A DNA stretch of 64,000 nucleotides from contig NW_024037058.1 of the NCBI RefSeq assembly GCF_015706575.1, forward strand, positions 12,917,547 through 12,981,546, read 5' to 3'. The DNA comes from Patiria miniata. Its lineage: Eukaryota; Echinodermata; Asteroidea; Valvatida; Asterinidae. Below, one piece after another: positions 1-11,142 of the stretch. The notes under the pieces were generated by a model that was not told where the DNA came from, did not search any database, and saw nothing but the letters and a program-made list of their open reading frames with translations. Numbering within the stretch: position 1 is the first letter of the stretch; every line of letters begins with the position of its first letter. The translations under genes were made by a program, and so were the position numbers.

Positions 1-465
1 TTCACGTTTGCCAGTGAATAAAAGATGTTCCGCCTGAATTCCATTGTCAACTACACATAGATTTAGAGGCGTAACAAAAGAAAAAAATCATAATGTTAGA
101 TTACCTTTTTTTTACAGTTTTTCCCCTATTGCTTGCACACGCTAACTGCAACTACTGTGGTGACGATAATCACTGAGTGAAACCGTACCATTCACAACCT
201 TGCGTGCCTTTTGCGGAACTTCAAATATTTTTTTGGTATTAACACGGATTTCATTTGCGCACTTTGCTCCTATAAGTGAAAGCGTAATGTGTTCAACTTT
301 CGTTGTAACGTTCCACTGGAATGATTCACACAGCACACATGTGAATGTAAATGACTCAAGAAATCATTCATTTTATCACTAGTAATTTGTGGTATATAAA
401 GGATTTCGAGTTAAACCCACTCTTATGTATAACGAGAAAATGTGTGATATGGAGCAGCAAGAACA

Positions 466-895
466 ACAAATATGGCCGTTGTGGAGCCGGAAGAGGCCGA
501 GGTAGAGTGCAGCAAGGAAGGCCGGGAGGAATTCGAAGACGACATGCACCCAATTTGTCCAAGATACGTACGTGCAACCCTTATTGATCATGTCGTCAAT
601 GGCTTGAGAGACGCCAGACAGAGATTACAACCCAATATCCCCAAATCTACAGTCGCTTCATACCCGGTCATACGGATATTTAGAAATGAGAATCGGTACA
701 TTGCAAGAGTGAGGCACTGAATGAACTATGAAATTGTGATAAAATGCACATCGCCATGGACGAAAAGTCCTCAAATGACTACCTTGTCGTTTTGTCGTTT
801 GCATGCAGGTGTATTGCATGCTGTTTCTTTCATTTATTTATGTATAGATCTGAGAGAAGACGTCATTCTGGCGGCAGAAGATGCCTCTCCTCCTA
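466..895 (+). mobile_element. Decayed DNA-transposase N-terminal (helix-turn-helix) fragment
   Basis: Reading frames on the plus strand give a Gly/Arg-rich stretch (GAGRGRGRVQQG, near 478-515), followed in another frame by a helix-turn-helix-like segment: ATLIDHVVNGLRDA, then RLQPNIPKSTVAS, then NENRYIARVRH (576-717). This order (RG-rich leader, 'DHV..GL..A..R.QPN..RSTVAS', then 'ENR') is how I remember the N-terminus of Tc1/IS630-like transposases in marine animals. A short HSGGRR-like continuation appears near 866-885. The frame changes at least twice and no catalytic domain follows, so this is a relic. The family assignment is from memory and moderate only. Confidence 0.4.
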
Positions 896-999
896 ACATA
901 ATACAAAATTGAATGACCAAAATGGAATGATAAAAAACGAATTTGCTTTTTCAATTCAACGCCAATCTCCACTATAATTTGTTAGAATGTAAAGGTGAT

Positions 1000-1185
1000 C
1001 AAAAACACTGTCAAAGTGGCTCCGTGTTAAGGATAGTTTATTAGCTTTCCATGTATTCATTATTTGCTTCTATATGACAATATTTACCCTTATTGTTTTG
1101 TATTCCATGGTGCTCGGATTACCGAGCACCACTGATTTGAAAATAATAAGGTATCCTTTAAGTTGGAATCAAGTACGACTGTTCA
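1000..1185. repeat. Hairpin repeat, same family as the intron-3 elements of the palindrome
   Basis: One end reads GTGGCTCCGTGTTAAGG followed by TTAGCTTTCC. The other end (GGTATCCTTTAAGTTGGA) is its approximate complement. In the middle GGTGCTCGGATTACCGAGCACC is a short perfect hairpin (the sequence shown in two parts is GGTGCTCGG-ATTA-CCGAGCACC). The same ordered words (ggctCCAT.TTAAAG, TTAGCTTTCCATTGATACC, GAGCACCATTGATT) recur at 12.85-13.6 kb and 32.5-33.3 kb, so this is a dispersed non-autonomous DNA element. Confidence 0.5.
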
Positions 1186-2440
1186 AGGTTACAAGGTAAT
1201 ACATTTCACACACCAACACACTATTTTAGGATTATCTTCTTTCTTTACCCACACTGTACAGTGTAGCATAATGTCACGCGTACAGTACTCAAACGACTCG
1301 CTAAACTGGGGTCTCCAGACAAACTTATGAGGACTAGGCAACTAGGCGATTAATCAACACTCGTTATACTATTGATAATACTTTTGGTTCTCATTAAAAA
1401 TCGACAATAGGCAACCATGTTTAACTTGAAATGACATATTTTTGTCGCAAGAATATGTAAGTCCAAAACTATGCGAAGAAAAGTTAAGTTCAATAGCCTC
1501 GAACGGCGGCGACATGAACTTCAAAACATTGAACCTTAACATGTATTTCAACATCTGAAACTAAATTTCGTGTGACATTATATATTAATGGTCTGCACCC
1601 TGGGCTCTAAGATAAGGATCCAGTGGACGTTTCCTCTTTCTCAGCAACACCGGGCTCAATTCGGCGAAGCATAGGCATGAGTAACATCTGCAGGGCGGCG
1701 GCGGCGACCAGACCAGCCAAAACGTAAAATACGGTTCCGAAGCTTCCCGTGCTGTCGTACAACAAACCTTTACAATGGGAACAAAAAAAAGGCGCCAAAA
1801 AGTTCAGTGTAATTATCTAAAAATGTTCACAGTAATTATCTTAACAGTTCTGTATTGCAAGAGCGGAGACTGAATCCATTGAATGGGTTTGCTTGCAATT
1901 AATTTCAGGTTTACAGCTTTTTTTAAACCAATTGTACACATTGAGACGGACAACAGTCAATGACTTGTTGTTGGTTTGTAAGGCATCTATACGGATGCCT
2001 TAAAGTTGGTATATACGTGCTTTTGGGGTGTGACACCCCGGAAAATAGATTTTCAAATTGAACTGATAATTTTCTAGCATTACAATAGTTATGAGCTCTC
2101 CAATGAGGTATCACACCAAAAAAAATCGGCCGACAATAAGTAACCAATTAATTTTTTTTTCAACTTTTGAATTAGGAGCGTCCCGCTTCTTATTCGAATC
2201 TGAGGCCAGCGGGACCTAGTCGCGCCTGCGCTTTAGCGACAGTGCAGTTTATGAATAATAATAAACACCACATTCAAAGTAACGTACTGCACGTGTGTAT
2301 GCACATTAACGTGTGAGCTGTGTGCAGACTGTGCACAACGTGCATGTGTATGTTGTACAAGCATAACATTCACTGTGTGGACTTCCGAACAAAAGAGGTC
2401 CACATAAACCAGATAGCAGCGACGTTGTGTGGACTTGCCC

Positions 2441-2575
2441 ACGTCCACACATACATGTTTACGTTACATACCTAGTGTGGACATTCTTTTGTTTCGTGTA
2501 GTTAAGAAAAACCTGTGAAAAAAAACTCATTTTACTCACACTACGTAGGTAACGTAAACATGGGTGTGCACGTCC
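2441..2575. repeat. Imperfect hairpin in intron 3 of the first transporter gene
   Basis: The stretch ACACATACATGTTTACGTTAC with CATACCTAGTG (2449-2482) is complementary to CACTACGTAGGTAACGTAAACATGGGTGTGCA (2536-2568) with a few mismatches. It looks like a small inverted-repeat element. Duplicated target bases are not clear. Confidence 0.45.
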
Positions 2576-2996
2576 ATGTATATGCCATTAGTGCGACCAT
2601 GCGACCACCTCGAACTAAACTTGGAAAACTATGGGTTTTGCAATCCTCTGATGAGAGGAAAAGACGCAAAAGTAGTAAAGATTCTGATAGAACGTTGGAT
2701 ATGCGGTGGTGCAGCCTGGCTGCACAAAGGCCTACCGGATCGCGGAGCATGTCTCGAACGGCCACGATCATCGCGTAGCTAAGATCCGTCCATGGTGCCA
2801 GATGGTACAAAACGCGTGGTTCCAAAATGAACATGAATGAATACATTTGTAATTTTGAAAAAGCACGTATATACCAACTTTAACTTTCTCCATAGGCTTT
2901 ACTCCACTGATTTCAATCTTGTAAGCTGCAATATCACTGGTGCTTTTATAATACAAAATTTCATTTCAAGAAGGTAATCCATAAAATAACGATGTA

Positions 2997-3110
2997 CACG
3001 GTGGTGTGAAAACAAGGAAACCCACTTTTGACAGGAATTTTAACCTACTTACTTATCTCATTCGAAGTCGTGTAGTCAAAAGTGAGTTTCCTTCTTTTTG
3101 CACCACCCTG
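2997..3110. mobile_element. 114-bp mariner-type MITE with TA target duplication
   Basis: Terminal inverted repeats of about 40 bp start CACGGTGGTG on the left and CAGGGTGGTGCAAAAAGAAG on the complement of the right. They fill most of the element and share GGAAAC.CACTTTTGAC. TA dinucleotides flank both ends (2995-2996 and 3111-3112), as expected for Tc1/mariner. There is no coding capacity. Confidence 0.7.
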
Positions 3111-3135
3111 TACAGTATATTAAATGAGTCATTAC

Positions 3136-3631
3136 CACAGAGCTATATTAAATTACTAGAGCGCTAACTCGTCATTCTGAGCGCGGAGACGCTTTGAAGC
3201 CGTCCTGGGCACAGACATTTCGACTTCATGTGCGTGTTTGTAGAACAAAATGAAATTAGATGGATTGAATTTTGAAAGTGTACTCTACATACAACGCGCA
3301 AGTAGAACATACGCAAACAACTTAAGCGCGTCATTGACGGTTAAAAAAAAACCCTGACGGCAAAAAGCATCTGCAGCGAATACGCGCACGCGTTGCGCTG
3401 TTTGCGTAGAGCAGAATGTCACGCTCATTTGCTGATCGTGCGTTTCGGTTTTGGGCGTACTGGCTTCGATAACGCACCGGTATGGAATACAAACGCAGAT
3501 ATGCAAATAGCCGCACAAAAGCCGTACAAAATTTCTAGGTCTCCATAGGTTTGTGCACAAACTTGGATGCGCCCAGCAGGCATTACTTTGTACACGAAGT
3601 TAGCGCTCTAGTAATTTAATATAGCTCTATG
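3136..3631. mobile_element. 496-bp MITE with 8-bp target duplication (hAT-like)
   Basis: The 8-bp direct repeat GTCATTAC flanks the element (3128-3135 and 3632-3639). Terminal inverted repeats of 34 bp begin CACAGAGCTATATTAAATTA on the left and CATAGAGCTATATTAAATTA on the right complement, both running on through CTAGAGCGCTAACT. The size, 8-bp duplication and CA..G ends fit a non-autonomous hAT element. It carries no transposase. Confidence 0.75.
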
Positions 3632-5116
3632 GTCATTACTTAATTCTTCCAACTGCATAAATCTTCCCATCCGTCTCCTCATTATTTAGTGATAAGTTTC
3701 GCACGTGCGTACAAATTTAAGTTCGTGTACGACCGCATTGAGTCCAGATTGGTGTAGATCCAGCGTGACTTGTGTTCCATTCTCGCTCAAGATTCAAAGT
3801 GTTTCGATGTAGAAACTCGAGTGTTTTGATGTGGAAACTAAATATGCTCATTATAAAAAAAATCACTACCAAAAATGAAACTAAAGAATTACCTGCAACA
3901 ATTGGACCTATCAAGTCTCCTACACCGCACAACAGGAGGTGTATCGCCTGTCCAGATGCCACTCGAGGTAAGCCGAGGAGTTTACGAATTAATATATTGC
4001 TCCATACTTTGTTGGCGCCTGTACCCATGCCAAGAATGCAGGCGGAGCTGCAAAGGATTCATAGGTCTCGGCTTGGGAACACAGTAAACCAACGCAGCAC
4101 AGCACAAATGAGAATGTGTACAGGGCTTCGACAGGTGTTTTACGGGTCACGAAGAAGCCACTTGCAACTCGAGAGATTAAACTTCCAAACCCAAAAATGC
4201 TGAGCAGAAATGACGCTTTCATGTCATCAGTACCAGAAAACATGGCCCTTGGCACCAGAAAAACGGATGCACAGGAGTAGGCCATTTGGAGTTGTATACC
4301 GGTCAAGCAAAGAAGAGAAAACCGGTAACTCTTAACCAGCAATCCAAGTCGTAACGCTGAGAACATACGCCAAAAGAAAGCCATGGAGGCAATGCACTTC
4401 CCGTCACTAGGGGTAGGTTCATATTGCCGGCGTGAGTCTGGAGAATTTTCGCTCGAACTTTCTTCACTGATCGGGCTGATGCCGAGACTGCCAGACGATT
4501 TTGATTTTCGTGCTGTGTGACGCAAGGGACGGTACAATGCCCCTACCACACACAGGTTTGCGCAAATTGCAGATGTCACAAGCATGGCTCCCCGCCATCC
4601 GTATGTATCGTTAAGAAGGCGTAAGAGAGGCGGAAACACGATCATATTGGTGCTGACACCGGCCATTGTAAGACCACTCACTATTGCGTAGTATTTCTTG
4701 AAGTAATCAGCGATGTACCAACACCTATAAATTGACAAAACATATTTGAAGGTTTCAGTCACAATCTGTTGTAAGTTTGACCGATTGAAGGTTTAGTGGG
4801 TTGTTGTGCAGCTGCGTTACGAGGGACCAAATTCAAGAGAAAACTCGGGAAGAACCAATTCTCCAAGAAGTTACCTCCATATTGCATGGATAAAATGGAC
4901 CCTAAATTAAATAAAACTAAAGATTCGCGTTTGGTTTGACACAAACGCAGGGTGATCGAGCAGGCAACTTAATTGCCCAGTTCAGTTATAAATATTTTAG
5001 GGGGAAAAATCGAATTCAGCTTTTTCAGTGTAGCAATTTGTTTTAAAGTAACAAAAAAAATCATCAGTTTGGGGTTTGATATGTTTCATTTTATTTAAAC
5101 TTGACTTCCGGTTTGA

Positions 5117-6243
5117 TGACGTCATCAGGTAAAAAAATTGCCAAATGAAAATTGATTTAGTTCAGACATGATACATAATAATATGTCTATAAACTAAATA
5201 TTTTCAATTGATTTAGTTCAGACATGCATGATACATAATATGTATCATGTCTTAACTAAATCAATTTTCATTTTGCAAATAGTGCACATTATGCAACCAA
5301 GAGAGAAAAGAACTTCTGAAAAAGAAGTATATATGTATGTTTTGATAGCACCTTACTTCCGGTTCATGACGTCACAGCAACAATGTAGCTGATAGCATTA
5401 TTTGTGCCATTGTTTGTAACACGAACATCGCCACTGGATACGAAATAATAAAATGATGAATTTGATTGGAAAAAAAAACAGAATCATTTTCAAATTCTCC
5501 TTATCCGGTTTGATGACGTCACGGTTCGATCCTGAAACCTCACGGTTGTCCAAAGAATATCACAGCCTTAATTGTGGTAAAATTTTGACGAATGGATTTT
5601 GAATTGAAATAATTCAACTTTCTTTGACGTGCAACTAGGGGGCGCCCTTTTAGGCTATAACGTCGTCATGCAGTTTTTGCACTTAACATCTACGTAATTT
5701 GTTTTGTCTAATTTTTCAAGTTATATTTCATTTCTCAGTGCACACCGGGTAACAGCGAGGCAAACGTAAAATGTCTGTGTCTGAAATATTGCCTGAGCCA
5801 ATTAATGCCTCTATTACCACATAACAAAGCATTAGAACGGTACTATACTCCATTCATTTGATAAGTTAGGGTTTTGACCTTAAATCGCTCGTAATTTAAT
5901 ACCTGATGACGTCATGATGACGTCACACAAAAAAAAATAAAAAAACTTTCCCATCAGGGCTCAAGTTCGTACCAGGTTTCATTATTCCATGAACCGTTTG
6001 GAAGAAATTTTGGTTAGTTTTGATATATGTCTATATTTTTAATTCACCTAACTTTGACCTTCCGGTAGCCCCGAAAGTAAAGGTCTAGCCACTTCAAGTA
6101 CACGACACATTTTTTCAACAATGAATGATCTTTCTAATGATTATTAAGCATGAACATGTTTTTTTTGTTCAAGAGATATACGCGAAAGATGTTGGTAACT
6201 TTTTCAAATTAAATCGCTTGTAATTTGATACCTGATGACGTCA
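5117..6243. repeat. Cluster of six TGACGTCA octamers in repeated blocks
   Basis: The palindromic octamer TGACGTCA occurs at 5117, 5367, 5514, 5907, 5918 and 6236. Two recurring contexts are seen: a CTTCCGGTT-type lead (5104, 5356 and, as TTATCCGGTT, 5501) and TACCTGATGACGTCAT (5901, 6230). The octamer is the CRE/ATF consensus. The shared flanks suggest that the copies were spread by repeat duplication rather than assembled as an enhancer. Confidence 0.5.
5138..5279. repeat. Hairpin with duplicated left stem
   Basis: AAAATTGATTTAGTTCAGAC (5149 and, with one change, 5200) is complementary to the right stem CTTAACTAAATCAATTTT (5251-5268). The left stem is present twice in tandem, separated by about 50 bp. 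It is a small foldback repeat with no gene content. Confidence 0.5.
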
Positions 6244-6838
6244 TCATAACGCAGAGTAACATGCACACCTCGCGATCAGGGTTGATCTTTGTTCAAAGTT
6301 TCATGTGTATACCATATATTTACCGTTTAAAAGAAAAGTCGCGGAGAGTTATCGTCCAGAAGACAAAGAAAAAAAGGGCGAAAGACATCATAACCATTCC
6401 AAAACGATGGTCGGGTACAACCTGATCACCTAAAACTTGCAAAGGGCATACTCGAACGGTCATATACCTGGAGGCAACGCTTAACTCACGTCTGTTTAAA
6501 TTCTAGATTATTGCGTTTCCAAATATGATTTTTATTTTTCAGTTGTTGGTGCACGGAATTAAAAAGAAATCAACACAAGGTGCCCACCTGTGAAAACTGC
6601 TACTGCGTACATTGACCACAGACTGGTAGCCCAGAAGCTCATTAATATTGGGAAGAATGTCAGAACGCCTCCCAGAAAACAGGTGAAACGACATCCGTAG
6701 CGATTGCAAACAACACCTGCAAAAACGGCTACCAAAATACATACATACAAAATATCAATGTGAGATAATCTTGTAGTAACATTCATTATTATCCAAAACG
6801 AGAAGATCTAAGATTTTTCAAAAATGCAAAAAAAAATT

Positions 6839-7512
6839 GGGTGAGTCCAAAAAAAGCGGAATTCCAAATCCCAAAAATTATATAGTTCATGTTTAAAAAA
6901 ATATGTAGCACCAAAAATAATAATGACTGGAAAGCCAATTTTATAAGCTACTTTTAGGTGCAAAAATTACTGAAATTGCTTAATCCATTTAAAGAATATC
7001 ACCATCTAAACACAATGACCCTAAAACCTCTTTCGTCCAAAAATGCGATGTCAAGAGTCGTCGTCACAATTGTCTTCGAATATCACCAGCGATAAAACAT
7101 CACTTTCAAAGTTAAAAATATTCAACATAGTCCTTTTGAAGGCCCGTCTTTTAAAAAACATTGGATTTTGTAAATCATATTGTTTGCCTAACCAGGGTTG
7201 TTAATAAAGATATTGTGTATTACAGTTGTTGACAGTTGCTGAAACAAGTATTCTGTGTCATTTTCTTTGTTGTTGCCAACAGTAAGAATACACAATAAAT
7301 TGTTTGGTTTTTTTGTGGACGAAAAGGTTTTAGGGTCATTTCATTTAAATGGTGATATTCTTTGAACGGATAGAGAATTTCAGTAACGTTTTCATCTAAA
7401 AGTAGCTTATGAAATTGACTTTTCAGTCATTATTAGTGTTGATGCTATACATAGTTTTTTTAATATGAAAAATAATTTTGGGGGTTTGGGTTCCGCTTTT
7501 TTTGACTCACCC
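6839..7512. mobile_element. 674-bp foldback element with GGGTGAGTC ends
   Basis: The ends are GGGTGAGTCCAAAAAAAGCG on the left and the complement of CGCTTTTTTTGACTCACCC on the right. Complementarity continues inward through ACCTAAAAGTAGCTTAT and GACCCTAAAACCT to near 7100 and 7310. The element is therefore almost one long hairpin with a ~200-bp loop. GGGTGAGTC ends are common in mariner-type MITEs, but a clean TA duplication is not visible. It lies in intron 1 of the damaged transporter gene. Confidence 0.6.
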
Positions 7513-7901
7513 TGCATTGACGCTGTGTTTCAAGAGGTTTATTTTACTTGTGCAGGGAAGGGTTAATAACCTCATTCAAATCTGGAGTTTGCGTAAAACT
7601 TTCAGTCAGTTATATTCCTGCAAATATGTGAGCATTTCCATTGTCTTCATTTCTTAGATCTAAATCTGTGCTGATCTACGGAGTTGACCACTTGGTTGCC
7701 ATAGGATGTTTTCTCCCAAAGAGGTTTTCGTGGGTTTTCACCCCTCCCGTAATCAGCGAATCATAAGCCTTAATTTTTTGATTTAACATGCATATAAACA
7801 TTCCTTGTGTTCACTTAACCTTATAGTAAATCCTGTTTAGCGATGTTGTTTAATAGCTGTAATAGTTTGAGATGAGTTATATTAATTGAATAATGTGTGC
7901 A

Positions 7902-7993
7902 TGTTTAAGACCGGTTACAGTTTGGATGCTGATAATTCCCGAGCCGAAGGCGAGGGTTATTATCAGCATCCAGCCTCCAACTGGTCTTTAACA
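7902..7993. repeat. Hairpin repeat with GAGCCGAAGGCGAGG loop, copy 1
   Basis: The stem GATGCTGATAAT pairs with ATTATCAGCATC around a loop containing GAGCCGAAGGCGAGGG. Outer bases GTTTAAGACCGGTTACAG pair imperfectly with CTCCAACTGGTCTTTAAC. The same design occurs at 41640-41805, including downstream bases (AAGCACATATTT.TTCCCAT...TTTTGGTAAAAAA), so this is a dispersed family. Confidence 0.6.
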
Positions 7994-8097
7994 TAGTGTT
8001 TAATATCGGCCAAGCACATATTTCTTCCCATTTATAAATGCCTTTTTGGTAAAAAAAAAATCAAACCGTTTCGGTCCAAAAAGTCAAAACAAGTTAA

Positions 8098-8269
8098 GTC
8101 CAAACTCATGTTAAGGGTCTGTTTATTTTACGGAATGAAAAAAATGAAAAAAACTTTTCCGGAAATTTTGCTGCAGGAAAACGGAACACTATTTTCTTGC
8201 TGGCAGAAAAATTTCCGGAAAAGTTTTTTCATTCCGTAAAATAAACAGACCCTTAACATGAGTTTGGAC
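8098..8269. repeat. 172-bp palindromic element with TTAA near both ends
   Basis: GTCCAAACTCATG-TTAAGGGTCTG at the left is exactly mirrored by CAGACCCTTAA-CATGAGTTTGGAC at the right, and the stems continue through TTTATTTTACGGAATGAAAA. TTAA sits at 8111-8114 and 8253-8256 next to GGG. This recalls piggyBac-type targets, but the mirrored outer bases mean TTAA cannot be called a simple target duplication. Confidence 0.5.
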
Positions 8270-8711
8270 ATGTGTACACGGTTGTGGGTGAAATAACAAT
8301 AGGTATTTAGATGTACTATATTATGTGTAGGTGTTCGGGCCGATGTGGTTGATTGTAATCACGCTAATTAGCATAGTTAATATTTGAATTTACGGAAAGT
8401 CCGTAAAATTACGCCGAAAATACGGAATATTTCACTTTACAGAGTCCGTAAATTTACGGGCATTTTTAACAGTGTAGGGGCTAAAATGACTTACATGCAC
8501 AATACGAGGTGGATGCGATAATGCTGGCGATTGCTCCAGTCTGTGCAGCGGTTGAATCGAATGAAGTTTGCCAGCTAACATACAGAACTCCAGTGCAACG
8601 TATTACCACAGTTAAGAGAAACAAGGCAATGAAGGAAGATACTGCTATGACTCTTCCCCAGGCTGTCGGGGCTGTCTTCACACGACGTTTAGCTCTTCTC
8701 AAGGTGGTGGT

Positions 8712-9181
8712 CAATCAGTTTGACGGTACGTGTTGTGACATGTCATTCGTGTTGTCAATAGTGTAGTACAGTTCGACGGCCATTGGGACTGTTTTTGGGT
8801 GGACTCTGACCTGCCTGTATCCCAATGTCAGTCACGTTTCAACTGGTCTATCATTATCACTAAAGTCAGTGCCATAGAGCCTGAAAGTTCAACCCTCCTC
8901 CCCTCCCCCCCCCCCCCCCCCGCCCCGGCGGTGGCGCGCTTTTTCGGAACCCTTGAATAGGAAACTTAATGTATAAACGTTCCTGAATTTGCAATTAATT
9001 TGGTTTATTGATTTCTTAAGGAAAACACCCCCCCCCCCCAAAAAAAGGCTTTTTGCGTAAGACCAGCATATTAATTTGCGGAAATTGATAAATCGCTTGA
9101 CATGACAGAGAAATATCGTGCCAAAAATTGACCTCTCACTTCCGAAAATCCAAGCATAGGAAGCATAGGGGCCTACCCCTA
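8712..9181. other. Spacer between the first transporter gene and the palindrome
   Basis: No gene is seen. It contains a poly-C run (8898-8921) and a C/A run near 9028-9046. The segment about 9050-9181, read on the minus strand, resembles spacer sequence near 23860-23930 (shared TTTTCGGAAGT.AGAGGTCAAT and TTTTTGGCACG). This shows that the duplicated unit once extended beyond the present palindrome edge. Confidence 0.5.
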
Positions 9182-9703
9182 AATCGGTGTACGTAGATGG
9201 AAAAATCTGAAATTTGTAGTGATTAGGTGGAAACTGAAATTGACATAGAAGACCACGATGCCTTAGGTTTCTGAGTTATGTGAACATATACTTATAGAAC
9301 TCATGAGTAGTTACGAAACAGATCTCAAATTGATCATGGAAAGGTGCACCCACGATCTGCTCAAGCCAGCTCAGCTAAATCTAGAACCTATCCCGCTGTT
9401 GGTATATATATAGGTATCAATCTTGGCAACGATATACATTCTCGTTCTCATGAGACCTAGGAACGAACAATTTAGGATGTGAAAAGTCGTAAATAAAATT
9501 CGTTTCACCCCATCCCCATGTACATTTTCATATTTTTTGTTTGAAGAATACAAGATAAAATTCCACCATGAATGTTTCTTTAGGTGGTTACGGCTAGAAA
9601 TCATCTTGCCAAAAAAATATAGCAAGAGAAAGGGCAACCCCATGTGAAATGCCCATAGCCGAGCCGCGCGAATATGGAACGCCAAAGCTGCCTTCAATAA
9701 TAT

Positions 9704-9800
9704 CACTCCATTCATCAGACTCTTCATTCGATCGTCAGACTCATCATTCCATTCGGCACACTCTTCATTTCATTCGGCAAACTCATCATTCCATCGAACT
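9704..9800. repeat. Degenerate ~20-bp tandem repeat (left arm)
   Basis: Recurring CATTC.ATC/GAC.CTTCATT words (for example CAGACTCTTCATTCGATC, CAGACTCATCATTCCATTC, CACACTCTTCATTTCATTC) form about five loose units. The mirror copy lies at about 35767-35870 in the right arm. It is non-coding and downstream of the transporter gene. Confidence 0.45.
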
Positions 9801-11142
9801 GTCGAAGGCCACTTTGGCGTTCCATACTTGAGGTTTCCGGACGCTCGCCGCAAGACCTTTTTACTTTTAGCATATATAGGCGTATTTACCACCCCCCCCC
9901 CCAATATTTTCTAAAGACTGCCCTTTTCCATTGAAATACCCTTGTTTCACCATTGATAGTGATAGCACAAAAGAAATTGTACTTGTCTGCTTCGGACATT
10001 TGGTTCTTCGGGAAAAAAATGAAAATATCGCCCCATCAAAACACGTGCATTTCATGTTATTATTCTTTACGGTTCCAGAAACAGAATTAAGATTTTCTGA
10101 AATAATATGTTACAATATCAGCTCACATACAAAGTTCGATCAAACACGATTTTCCAATTACTAATTAGTCTTGACGTCACTTGCACAGCAATGTGAAAAC
10201 GATCCCTGCTCGAACTCCAGTCGAACTTTTGCAACTTGATTGACAGGTTGCCCTCATAACTTGGAAAGTTGCATATTACACCGATTCAGTGTAAGGAAGT
10301 TATTAAAGAGTGTCCTACGTTTTAACACTTTAAAGAAATGTATCAAAAGCTGCAATATTATTATGATATTATTTGGGAGCACACTAGCACAAATAGGGTT
10401 TTCATTTCAAGTCAAGTGTTAACAAGAGTATTACTTGGGTAACACGGTACGTTGTGGTTAGGCTTCCGAACCATCTCCTTAAAGACGCTAATGAGCTGTT
10501 GCTGGTACATGTATTACGTGGCACTTTACTATACAAGCTTACGGGCTAATTTATGCAAAATAATAATAATAATAATAATAATAAACCAAAAATGTGGCTC
10601 AATGTGACACATTTTACATAAAACCTTCTTCGTGCTTATCCTACACCAAAACAGAGGGAGTCGACCACCTCCAAAACGAAAACACTGTTTTTCTTCTGCT
10701 CAGGCAGTTGCAAGACCGGTGCTTCGTTTAAAGAAGATATCTCAGTTTTGCTCATGAATATAGTAATTTCCATCGGGAAAACCAAAGGGCATCGAAACAC
10801 CCATTCAAATGACATTTCGAAGAACTATATTTAGGTAAATGGGCCATATACGTGCATTTCAACTTGAACAAAAAACATCAATTAGAATGACATTTTGGAG
10901 GCATACAATTACGTGACTTACAGATACACAGTGGGCGGATCAATCAACCGATCTTTTCAAATCAGTCATTAACTTGATTTGTATAAATGCTTTTTGTTTT
11001 GGATTTCAGTAGTTTCGTATAAAGGCAAAAAACTTAGCATATCAGAACAAAGTTTCTAGATCTACGTCTAAGTCTGTTGCCAGCATTTGCCAACGTACTT
11101 GATGCAACTGAAGACTAGACAGAAGACTGGGTCAGAGAACAG

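Larger units (their letters stand above)
1..1606. other. 3' flank of the first transporter gene, no host gene seen
   Basis: I see no host exon in this stretch. It holds a degraded DNA-transposase fragment (about 466-895) and a hairpin-type repeat (about 1000-1185), both listed separately. The rest is AT-rich sequence without a recognisable feature. Confidence 0.5.
4725..6587. other. Intron 2 of the damaged transporter gene
   Basis: No exon-like sequence is seen here. The interval is occupied by repeated blocks containing TGACGTCA (see 5117-6243) and by a hairpin at 5138-5279. Two copies of a ~33-bp block (5883-5915 and 6212-6244, sharing TAATTT.ATACCTGATGACG) indicate a degenerate internal repeat structure. 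Confidence 0.5.
1607..8711 (-). pseudogene. SLC16/monocarboxylate-transporter-like gene with damaged exon 3
   Basis: Four exons on the minus strand mirror the intact genes in the palindrome. Exon 1 is about 8711-8495 (donor GTAAGT). Exon 2 is 6728-6588, 141 nt, the same length and phase as in the intact copies. Exon 3 is 4724-3893, 832 nt against 876. Exon 4 is 1767-1607 and ends LRRIEPGVAEKEE...SLS, stop. Recognisable family blocks are YFKKYYAIVSGLTMAG, FPPLLRLLNDTYGWRGAML and GTGANKVW. Exon 3 lacks roughly 31 nt at its start, where the intact copies encode residues after GTGV, and is out of frame there. A second one-base deletion lies near 4040-4055, between ETYESFAA and the ACILGMGTGANK frame. 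Exon 1 has no in-frame ATG before an upstream stop, so a separate start exon would be needed. Intact splice sites and a clean last exon argue for recent decay, unusual splicing or sequence errors. Functional loss is inferred. Confidence 0.7.

Noticed and set aside
10557-10584. (TAA)n run as a SINE or LINE tail
   Set aside because: No element body adjoins it. It is a simple microsatellite shared by both arms (34897-34920).
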